NCBI GenBank assembly: GCA_905233295.1
Contig: CAJODX010000016.1
Location: 5,024-17,418, forward strand
From: an uncultured Synergistales bacterium
GTDB taxonomy: Bacteria > Synergistota > Synergistia > Synergistales > Aminobacteriaceae
Direction of reading: 5' to 3'
DNA length: 12,395 nt
The notes under the pieces were generated by a model. That model had not been told where the DNA came from. It saw nothing but the letters and a program-made list of their open reading frames with translations, and made no database searches. A program made the translations under genes and the position numbers. Positions 1 through 5,735 of the stretch are shown piece by piece. Positions within the stretch are counted from its first letter, which is position 1. Each line of letters starts with the position of its first letter.

Positions 1-617
1 AAGCCGATTCCCATTATCATAAGTCCGCCGATTCCGGAAATATTTGCGTACATGTCCGCCGTTATAAAAGGTTCAGCCCACACGGCAAGAAATGTTAAAG
101 TCCCCTGATAAATGAACATCGGAAAGATTGAAAATAAAGCTCCGATACCGAAAGAGCCTGCAAATAAAATCGAAACGATCCCGTCCATAATGCCTTTTGT
201 CATTAAAATTTCGGGATTGTGGCGCAGTCCGTCTTCAAACGCTCCGATGACAGCCATTGAACCAACGCAGAATAATAATGACGCGTTCACAAAACCTTCA
301 GTGAAACTTGAATTTTTCGCGTTAAATTTTTTTTTCAGAACATCGCCGAGAGAATTTAATTTTTTTTCGATGCCCATGAGTTCGCCCGTTACAGCACCGA
401 GAACGAGACTTAAAACAACAGCGATTGAATGTTTTGTGTTTAATGCCATGTTAATGCCGACATAAAGAGTGAAAAGTCCAAGGCAGTTGAAAATCGTTCC
501 CTGTATTTTTTCCGGGATTAATTTTCCGATTGCAAGTCCGAGAAGACTTCCGGCTAAAACTGTAATGCAGTTGAAAATTGTTCCGCCTGCGGGAAGAGAT
601 TTAAAAATTTCATTCAT
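1..617 (-). CDS. DUF554 family integral membrane protein, C-terminus cut off by window edge
   Basis: The minus-strand frame reads 205 codons from ATG 617-615 to the window edge without a stop. The product is very hydrophobic and glycine-rich, and it shows the layout of the DUF554 (YdfK-like) family: an N-terminal stretch around 'GGTIFNCITVLAGSLLG', a second similar segment 'IFNCLGLFTLYVGINMAL' (about residues 43-60), a 'GxVTGELMGIEKKLN' loop, then 'FCVGSMAVIGAFEDGL'. Several membrane helices are expected; the function of the family is not known to me. Relatives are usually about 230-240 residues, so roughly the last helix is missing. The start is supported by AGGAG at 630-634, although the 12-base spacing is long. 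An ATG inside that leader (626-628) is followed at once by an in-frame stop. The gene is divergent from ybaB and shares its intergenic region. Confidence 0.85.
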   Translation of the reverse strand, partial: MNEIFKSLPAGGTIFNCITVLAGSLLGLAIGKLIPEKIQGTIFNCLGLFTLYVGINMALNTKHSIAVVLSLVLGAVTGELMGIEKKLNSLGDVLKKKFNAKNSSFTEGFVNASLLFCVGSMAVIGAFEDGLRHNPEILMTKGIMDGIVSILFAGSFGIGALFSIFPMFIYQGTLTFLAVWAEPFITADMYANISGIGGLMIMGIG

Positions 618-651
618 AAAAAAAACATGCTCCTAAAAAAATTTTTGAAAA

Positions 652-679
652 ATTATAAATGATAGAATTGACGCGTGAA
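652..679 (-). promoter_or_regulatory. Candidate promoter of the DUF554 gene
   Basis: On the minus strand a perfect TATAAT lies at 652-657. TTCACG at 674-679 matches four of six -35 consensus bases, with a 16-base spacer. The predicted start is near 645, giving a leader of about 28 bases that contains the AGGAG. The element overlaps the divergent ybaB promoter. This rests on consensus matching only. Confidence 0.45.
660..668 (+). promoter_or_regulatory. Candidate extended -10 promoter of ybaB-pth
   Basis: TGATAGAAT at 660-668 is an extended -10 element (TGn plus TAGAAT, five of six consensus). No convincing -35 box lies 16-18 bases upstream, which is typical of extended -10 promoters. The predicted start near 675 leaves an AT-rich leader of about 54 bases. 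The same TGnTAGAAT is found before greA. Confidence 0.5.
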
Positions 680-728
680 AAATTTTAAATTTAAATTTAA
701 TTTAATTTTTAAGGAGAAAAATTTCATT

Positions 729-1058
729 ATGAATATGAATCCCAATAAAATGTTAAAACAGGTTCGCCAGATGCAGACTCAGGTTATGCAGATGCAGGAA
801 AAACTCGCAAACGAAACCGTTGAAGCCAGTGTTGGCGGCGGAATGGTCAGCGCGGTTTTCACTGGACAGGGCGATATTGTGTCCGTGAAGATTGATCCCG
901 AAGTCATTAATCCTGAGGACAAAGAAATGCTCGAAGATTTAATCGTGTCGGCTGTAAACGAAGGTCTCAAAAAGAGCCGCGATCTGATGACTGAACGCAT
1001 GAACAGTATCACGGGCGGATTTGGCGGCGCGTTAGGCTCAATGGGAATGGGATTATAA
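729..1058 (+). CDS. ybaB: YbaB/EbfC family nucleoid-associated DNA-binding protein
   Basis: The product is a 109-residue member of the YbaB/EbfC family, small dimeric proteins that bind DNA and are usually encoded beside recombination or DNA polymerase genes (dnaX, recR). Visible hallmarks are the N-terminal Met- and Gln-rich helix (about residues 4-26), the 'ASVGGGMVSAVFTGQGDIVSVKIDPEV' core strand region and the 'EDLIVSAVNEGLKKS' helix. It ends in a glycine/methionine-rich tail. I start it at ATG 729, 12 bases after AAGGAG (711-716). The GTG at 675 would add an AT-rich, lysine/phenylalanine-rich extension that begins upstream of the SD and is not typical of the family. Another ATG follows at 735. 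Here the gene is followed by pth rather than recR; co-transcription with pth is likely across the 28-base gap. Confidence 0.93.
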   Translation: MNMNPNKMLKQVRQMQTQVMQMQEKLANETVEASVGGGMVSAVFTGQGDIVSVKIDPEVINPEDKEMLEDLIVSAVNEGLKKSRDLMTERMNSITGGFGGALGSMGMGL

Positions 1059-1086
1059 AAAATTTTTTTCAAAAAGACTTCCCACA

Positions 1087-1635
1087 ATGAAACTCATTGC
1101 CGGACTGGGAAACCCCGGAATCGAATACGCTTTCACCCGTCATAACACGGGGTGGCTGTGCGTTGACCACATTGTCATAAATAAAAATCTCGGTTCGCCG
1201 CAGAATAAATTTCATTCTGAATTTTGGAAATCCGGCGGAATAATTTTTCTTAAACCTTTAACGTTTATGAACTCAAGCGGAATTGCTCTGAGCGAAGCCG
1301 TGAATTTTTATAAAATTGACTTAAGCGATGTTTTAATCATTTATGACGATATGGCTTTGCCTTTCGGGAAATTGCGTCTCCGCGCTCAGGGTTCTGCAGG
1401 CGGACACAACGGTTTAATTTCAATTTTGGGTGCGCTGGGAAGTCTTGAAGTTCCGCGCCTAAGGGTCGGAATCGGCAAAGCTCCCGGCGATATGATAAAT
1501 TATGTTCTCGGACATTTTAATGACGAAGAAAGAAAAAATATTCCCGACATTCAGGACAGAGTTGAAAAGGCTGTAAATTTCTGGCTCGAAAATGACATTC
1601 AGAAAGCCATGACGTTTGTAAACGCCAAATCATAA
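1087..1635 (+). CDS. pth: Peptidyl-tRNA hydrolase
   Basis: This cytoplasmic esterase cleaves peptidyl-tRNA dropped from ribosomes and so recycles tRNA. The 182-residue product has all family marks: N-terminal 'MKLIAGLGNPG' with Asn9, 'RHNTG' with the catalytic His19, 'KPLTFMNSSG' with Asn62, 'IIYDDMALPFG' with Asp87, and 'GSAGGHNGL' with Asn108. These correspond to the known E. coli residues Asn10, His20, Asn68, Asp93 and Asn114. Length is normal (family about 180-200). The N-terminus fixes the start, yet no Shine-Dalgarno sequence is visible in the 28-base gap after ybaB, which is mostly A and T. Translation may depend on reinitiation from ybaB or on an unstructured leader. The gene ends 6 bases inside the convergent P-loop/Asp23 gene. 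Confidence 0.97.
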   Translation: MKLIAGLGNPGIEYAFTRHNTGWLCVDHIVINKNLGSPQNKFHSEFWKSGGIIFLKPLTFMNSSGIALSEAVNFYKIDLSDVLIIYDDMALPFGKLRLRAQGSAGGHNGLISILGALGSLEVPRLRVGIGKAPGDMINYVLGHFNDEERKNIPDIQDRVEKAVNFWLENDIQKAMTFVNAKS

Positions 1636-2475
1636 AAAAATTTCGTTTACCCTGATGTTGACCTGACGGATTTCCATTCCTGTAAGATAGCTTAAGCCTT
1701 TGAAAATTTTTCTCTGTAATGCTCTGGCGATTGACAGTGCGCTCTTTCCGCCGAGATTTAAGTCTATTTCGATATTAAGACTTATTTTGTCTTCATAAAT
1801 TTCAATTTCAAGTTCACGGATTTTTTTTACGTGATTGCCAAACTCAAGAAGTTTTTTCGTCATCTCGACGAGTGCGTCATGTTCAATCGTAACCTTGCCG
1901 TTAAAGCTGAACAAAGGCTTGACGATCGTGTTACGCGATTCATCTTTATCGCGACCTCTGAAAAATCCGCGTATCTGGCTCACGAGTTTTCCTGCAAAAT
2001 TTTGCTGAACCTGAGCTTTTGCAACGGGTACAACGTGCTGTTTTTTTTCGCGCCGTTCACGCAGAGCCGCTTCAATTTCTTCGGGCGTTGAAATTTCTGA
2101 GATATTTATGAATTTTGACGGCGGATTCAGTCCGAGACGTTTTACGATTTTATTTATCATGCCTTCGGACGTTGCGAGGATCATTAATTTTTCCGGCGGA
2201 TTTTTCGTCAGGTATCTTACGACTTCATCGCGGTGGTCTTCGTATTCAAAAATTGCGCGTTTAATAGCTCTCAATCTGTTTATTTCGGATTTTGCGCTAC
2301 GTCCGGCTAAAATTCTTCCGCGTGAAATTACAAGACCGTCATCAATGATAACGCCGATCCCGTTTTGTTTTGCAACGTGAGTAGCTCTGTGGCTCTTGCC
2401 TGTGCCTGCCGGACCTACGAAAGCAAAAATTTCGATTTTTGAAAGATTGCTGCTGTCAGCGTCAGAGAAGTTCAA
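1630..2475 (-). CDS. P-loop NTPase fused to a C-terminal Asp23/Gls24-like domain
   Basis: This 281-residue two-domain protein begins with a Walker A motif, GPAGTGKS (residues 21-28), followed by a hydrophobic strand ending 'GVIIDDGLV' (about 41-49), a possible Walker B-like acidic pair, and then a helical, charged region. Residues about 185-281 resemble the Asp23/Gls24 envelope stress domain, notably 'ALSIARALQRKIFKGLSYLTG' near 246-266 and the final 'VNIRVNEI' strand. The domain pairing suggests nucleotide-dependent work linked to the cell envelope, but the biochemical role is unknown to me. The start is TTG at 2475-2473, lying inside the last codons of murA (14-base overlap), with only a G-run ahead of it; translational coupling to murA is likely. 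No better start lies downstream before the Walker A motif. Its stop overlaps the convergent pth stop by 6 bases. Confidence 0.75.
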   Translation of the reverse strand: MNFSDADSSNLSKIEIFAFVGPAGTGKSHRATHVAKQNGIGVIIDDGLVISRGRILAGRSAKSEINRLRAIKRAIFEYEDHRDEVVRYLTKNPPEKLMILATSEGMINKIVKRLGLNPPSKFINISEISTPEEIEAALRERREKKQHVVPVAKAQVQQNFAGKLVSQIRGFFRGRDKDESRNTIVKPLFSFNGKVTIEHDALVEMTKKLLEFGNHVKKIRELEIEIYEDKISLNIEIDLNLGGKSALSIARALQRKIFKGLSYLTGMEIRQVNIRVNEIFL

Positions 2476-3721
2476 CCTGTGCCCCCAAAGATTTTAATTT
2501 TTCATCTATTGCCTCGTAGCCCCGCCACACATGTACCATATCGTCAACGATTGTTTCGCCTTCAGCTGCAAGCCCCGCCATTATCAGAGCCGCTCCTGCT
2601 CTCAGGTCTGTTGCCTTGACAGGTGCGCCGTGAAGTTTCTCAACGCCGCGAATGACAGCAACGTCGCGTGCAATTTTTATATCCGCGCCCATTCTGTTTA
2701 ATTCCTGAGCATATAAAAAACGAGCCTGAAAAACACTCTCTTCAATCGTGCTAACTCCCTGTCCAAGCGACAAAGCCGCCGCCATCTGAGGCTGTGCATC
2801 AGTCGGGAATCCCGGATAAGGCATTGTCTTTACCGATATGGGGTGAAGACGTTTCTTTGAAGGAAAGATTTCAACGATATTTTTTCGGACTTTGAATTTC
2901 GCGCCGCTCTCTTCAAGTTTAGCGAGTATTGCGTCAATGTGTGAAGGCACAACATCTTCGACTTTAATATGACCGTTCGTCATCACTCCGGCTAAAATAT
3001 ACGTGCAGGCTTCAATACGATCCGGAATGACACGTTCGCGCCCCGATTTAACTTTGTCGATGCCCTGTATTCTGACACCGCCTGTTCCTTCGAGTTCAAC
3101 AGGAACGCCTACACAACGCAGGACAGCCGCAAGATTATCAATTTCGGGTTCGCGGGCAATGTTTTCGATTATCGTTTCACCATGCGCAAGAGATGCCGCA
3201 ACCATTAAATTTTCAGTCGCTCCGACTGACGGAAAGTCAAGATAAATTCTCCTGCCTCTTAAACGCCCGTTGACTTTTGCGTGAACGACTCCGTTCTGTA
3301 CTTCGATTTCCGCGCCCATTTGCTTTAAGCCTTTTAAGTGTAAATCTATCGGTCTTGCACCTATTGAACAGCCGCCCGGCAAAGGCAGTGAAACTTTACC
3401 GCAGCTCGCGAGCAAAGGTCCGAGCAAAAGTGAAGATCCCCGCATTTTTCTAGCTAAAATTTCGGAGACTTCCCATTTTATTTCATCAGGAACTTTGAAA
3501 ATGACCTGTGAATTTTTATTTTCGCGGATAAATTCAATTTCAACGCCTAAATCTTTTATGAGTTCAAGCATCGTGTTGATGTCATAAAGATCAGGAACGT
3601 TATCGAGCGTGAGTGTTCCTCCGCGCAACAAAAGACACACCGCCATCACAGGGAGTGCGGCATTTTTAGCCCCCTGCGTTTTTACAGTGCCTTTCAACGG
3701 GATTCCCCCGTTTATTTTCAT
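2462..3721 (-). CDS. murA: UDP-N-acetylglucosamine 1-carboxyvinyltransferase
   Basis: MurA catalyses the first committed step of peptidoglycan synthesis, transferring enolpyruvate from phosphoenolpyruvate to UDP-GlcNAc in the cytoplasm. The 419-residue length is normal. The sequence shows 'GAKNAALP' with Lys19/Asn20, the catalytic-loop Cys118 in 'LPGGCSIGARPIDLH', Asp308 in 'PGFPTDAQ', 'DLRAGAAL' with Arg374, and Arg400 in 'VWRGYE'. These match E. coli Lys22/Asn23, Cys115, Asp305, Arg371 and Arg397. The active-site Cys rather than Asp implies the fosfomycin-sensitive form. The N-terminus fits the family, but the nearest AGGAG is 21 bases upstream of the ATG, which is too far for normal pairing; the leader could fold, or a non-ATG start could be used. 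It overlaps the downstream NTPase/Asp23 gene and follows the galactarate genes on the same strand. Confidence 0.97.
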   Translation of the reverse strand: MKINGGIPLKGTVKTQGAKNAALPVMAVCLLLRGGTLTLDNVPDLYDINTMLELIKDLGVEIEFIRENKNSQVIFKVPDEIKWEVSEILARKMRGSSLLLGPLLASCGKVSLPLPGGCSIGARPIDLHLKGLKQMGAEIEVQNGVVHAKVNGRLRGRRIYLDFPSVGATENLMVAASLAHGETIIENIAREPEIDNLAAVLRCVGVPVELEGTGGVRIQGIDKVKSGRERVIPDRIEACTYILAGVMTNGHIKVEDVVPSHIDAILAKLEESGAKFKVRKNIVEIFPSKKRLHPISVKTMPYPGFPTDAQPQMAAALSLGQGVSTIEESVFQARFLYAQELNRMGADIKIARDVAVIRGVEKLHGAPVKATDLRAGAALIMAGLAAEGETIVDDMVHVWRGYEAIDEKLKSLGAQVELL

Positions 3722-3768
3722 AATATTTTTTATCGAAAATTTCTCCTCTCGGACAACAAAATTTTTTA

Positions 3769-3795
3769 CCCCTCCGCAATATTGTACCGAAGGGG
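3769..3795 (-). promoter_or_regulatory. Inverted repeat framing a candidate murA -10 element
   Basis: Minus-strand arms CCCCTTCG (3788-3795) and CGGAGGGG (3769-3776) are complementary at seven of eight positions. They enclose an 11-base centre that holds TACAAT (3781-3786), a five-of-six -10 match. No good -35 is seen. Read as a terminator it is weak: on the minus strand the stem is followed by an A-run, not a U-run. It could be an operator over a murA promoter, or a poor terminator after the lyase gene. Confidence 0.35.
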
Positions 3796-3808
3796 CAAAA
3801 ATATTTTT

Positions 3809-4708
3809 TTACAGCAAACCTGCTTCGCGCATTGTTGACTTTATGTTTTCAAGCACTGCGCCTTCAGGCGTTGGAAGATTCGGAAGATAAGGATCTCCGA
3901 CATCAAGACCGCGTAAATTCGCCATATCTTTCGCAGCGACTGGGAACGATGCGCCGTCCATTGAAAGGCGTACAGGATTGAGCTTGAACTGAGCTTCGAG
4001 AGAACCTTTCAAATCTCCTGCAACGAATTTGTTATAAACATCGCCGATAAGCTCTGGCATGAAATTTCCAGCCGTGCAGACACCGCCCACAGCTCCTACG
4101 CAAAGGCTTGCATAGAGCAACGTGTCTTTGCCTCCGAAAACTTTGAAGTCGATGTCGCGGTTTAATCTCACGCACTCTTCAGTCAATGTTATATCGCCTG
4201 ATGTGTCTTTCATTCCGACAATATTTTTGACTTCGTGAGCAAGTTTCGCAACGAGAGCCGCGTTCAGTCCATAGCCTACGCGTCCGGGATTGTTGTAAAT
4301 CAAAACAGGAGTTTCGGGTATCGACTCGGCAACAGCTTTAAAATGTTCAAAAAGTTCAGTCTGTGTCGGCTTGAGGAACATCGGCTGCAAAATCGAGACT
4401 GCTGCTGCACCGTTCGCGACCGCCATTTTTGCAAGACGGATACATTTTTTCGTGTTAATCGCGCCAATGCCGAAATAAACGGGAATACGTCCTGCCGACT
4501 GAGAAACTGCGATTTTTAAACCGCGCTCCATTTCAGGCTCTTCAACCTGATAAAATTCTCCGTTCGAGCCGAAAACTAAAATTCCAGCCATTCCGCCATT
4601 GATAACGAAATCAATCTGTTTGCGGAATTTTGCTTCATCAATCAGCTCGTCTTTGTCAATGGGAGTGAGAATCGGAACGACAACGCCTTTTATAAAATCC
4701 AGATTCAT
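3809..4708 (-). CDS. DHDPS/N-acetylneuraminate lyase superfamily aldolase or dehydratase, probably acting on 5-dehydro-4-deoxyglucarate
   Basis: The 299-residue TIM-barrel class I lyase keeps the superfamily core: 'GSNGEF' at 47-52, Tyr138 in 'IYNNPGRVG', and the Schiff-base Lys167 in 'IVGMKDTSGD'. Where DapA has the paired tyrosines (Tyr106-Tyr107, 'PYYNRP'), this protein reads 'PMFLKP', so the DapA proton-relay tyrosine is replaced by Phe. DapA Thr44-Thr45 become Ser48-Asn49. That argues against lysine biosynthesis. It lies downstream of garD and garR on the same strand, while no GarL is present, so I infer cleavage of 5-dehydro-4-deoxyglucarate to pyruvate and tartronate semialdehyde. A KdgD-type dehydratase/decarboxylase is the alternative, but would leave GarR without its substrate. 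Start: ATG 4708 with AGGAG 7 bases upstream. Superfamily is sure; substrate is inferred. Confidence 0.85.
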   Translation of the reverse strand: MNLDFIKGVVVPILTPIDKDELIDEAKFRKQIDFVINGGMAGILVFGSNGEFYQVEEPEMERGLKIAVSQSAGRIPVYFGIGAINTKKCIRLAKMAVANGAAAVSILQPMFLKPTQTELFEHFKAVAESIPETPVLIYNNPGRVGYGLNAALVAKLAHEVKNIVGMKDTSGDITLTEECVRLNRDIDFKVFGGKDTLLYASLCVGAVGGVCTAGNFMPELIGDVYNKFVAGDLKGSLEAQFKLNPVRLSMDGASFPVAAKDMANLRGLDVGDPYLPNLPTPEGAVLENIKSTMREAGLL

Positions 4709-4738
4709 TACGTTTCTCCTTATTCTTTAATTTTAATA

Positions 4739-4775
4739 AGGAGTCGGGATTGAAAAAATCTGCTTCCCAACTCCT
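4739..4775 (-). promoter_or_regulatory. Strong intergenic hairpin between garR and the lyase gene
   Basis: On the minus strand AGGAGTTGGGA (4775-4765) pairs with TCCCGACTCCT (4749-4739) over 11 bases, with one G-U pair and a 15-base loop (4750-4764). It is followed by TTATTAAAATT, too poor in U for a confident intrinsic terminator. It sits 15 bases after the garR stop and about 20 bases before the lyase SD. Likely roles are partial termination, 3'-end protection or RNA processing that sets different expression of the two genes. Confidence 0.5.
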
Positions 4776-4790
4776 GACTTCTGATTGTTC

Positions 4791-5672
4791 TTAACGTCCG
4801 ATTTTGATTCCGGAGAGATATTCGTAATACTGAGCTATTGCGCTGTGGTCTTTCTGACCGCCCTCATGGTTGTGCATCCACTGTAAAACCTCCTGAACAG
4901 CCGCTGTCATAGGCACAGGCGCACCTACGGCGTGAGCGCAGTCAAGAGCGTTGTTCAAATCTTTTATATGAAGGTCAATCTTGAAGCCCGGTTTGTCGTT
5001 GCCTTCAATCATCATCGGGGCTTTAGCGTTCATTACCGTTGAGCCAGCAAGACCACCTTTGATTGCGTCAAATACAAGTCTGGGATCGACTCCGGCTTTC
5101 TGTGCAAGCACCATAGCCTCTGAAAGAGCCTGAATGTTGCAGGCTACGATAACCTGATTCGCGAGTTTCGTTGTGTTGCCTGCACCGACATCGCCGCAGC
5201 GTACAACTGAAGTTCCCATTGCACCTAACAGATCTTTGAATTTGTCGAAAATTTCCTGTTTGCCGCCGACCATGATGCTCAGGCTTCCGTCAATGGCTTT
5301 GGGTTCGCCGCCCGAAACAGGCGCATCGAGCATATTAATGCCGAGTTTTTCAAGTTCAGCGTTGATTTCCTTTGATGCAACGGGATTGATTGAACTCATA
5401 TCAATGAGGGTGCTGCCTTTTTTCATGTGAGCGGCAACATCACCTGAACCGAACATTACGTCTTTGACATGAGGTCCGTTCGGGAGCATTGTGATGACAA
5501 CATCTGCGAACTCAGCGGCTTCTGTGCAAGAGCCTTTTTTCGCTCCCACAGCGACAACAGCATCGCAATGTGCCATATTGCGATCCGATACCATGACTTC
5601 GTAACCTGCTTTGACAAGGTTGATAGCCATAGGTTTGCCCATAATGCCGATTCCGATAAATCCGATTTTCAT
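4791..5672 (-). CDS. garR: 2-hydroxy-3-oxopropionate (tartronate semialdehyde) reductase
   Basis: This 293-residue beta-hydroxyacid dehydrogenase reduces tartronate semialdehyde to D-glycerate with a nicotinamide cofactor. It has the Rossmann motif 'GFIGIGIMGKPM' at the N-terminus, the cofactor-side 'SDRN' (Asp30-Arg31), 'TMLPNGPHVK' (61-70), the substrate loop 'DAPVSGGEPKAIDGSLS' (116-132), and catalytic Lys169 in 'GAGNTTKLANQ'. 'GGLAGSTVMNAKAPMM' and 'KPGFKIDLHIKDL' closely resemble remembered E. coli GarR, more than other family members such as 3-hydroxyisobutyrate dehydrogenase. Length matches GarR (about 294). Start: ATG 5672, with AAGGA 10 bases upstream. It sits 62 bases after garD and before the lyase gene, and the three together outline the galactarate route. 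Confidence 0.94.
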   Translation of the reverse strand: MKIGFIGIGIMGKPMAINLVKAGYEVMVSDRNMAHCDAVVAVGAKKGSCTEAAEFADVVITMLPNGPHVKDVMFGSGDVAAHMKKGSTLIDMSSINPVASKEINAELEKLGINMLDAPVSGGEPKAIDGSLSIMVGGKQEIFDKFKDLLGAMGTSVVRCGDVGAGNTTKLANQVIVACNIQALSEAMVLAQKAGVDPRLVFDAIKGGLAGSTVMNAKAPMMIEGNDKPGFKIDLHIKDLNNALDCAHAVGAPVPMTAAVQEVLQWMHNHEGGQKDHSAIAQYYEYLSGIKIGR

Positions 5673-5735
5673 AATAAAAAAATCCTTCTTTCCTAAAAAT
5701 ATTAAAAAATTTTTTCCTGACGTCCAAAATCTTTA

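Noticed and set aside
112..465. Plus-strand open frame of 117 codons
   Set aside because: It lies antisense to the DUF554 gene, whose protein is recognisable; composition and lack of an SD mark it as a shadow.
682..710. TTTAAA-like repeats upstream of ybaB as a binding-site array
   Set aside because: Short, imperfect and in AT-rich DNA full of AAATTT-type runs; low complexity explains them.
675..728. GTG at 675 as the ybaB start
   Set aside because: It would begin upstream of the AAGGAG at 711-716 and coincide with the predicted transcript start; the extension is not typical of the family.
3809..4708. Assignment of the lyase as DapA for lysine biosynthesis
   Set aside because: The DapA tyrosine pair is Met-Phe here, GTTGE is GSNGE, and the neighbours are galactarate genes.
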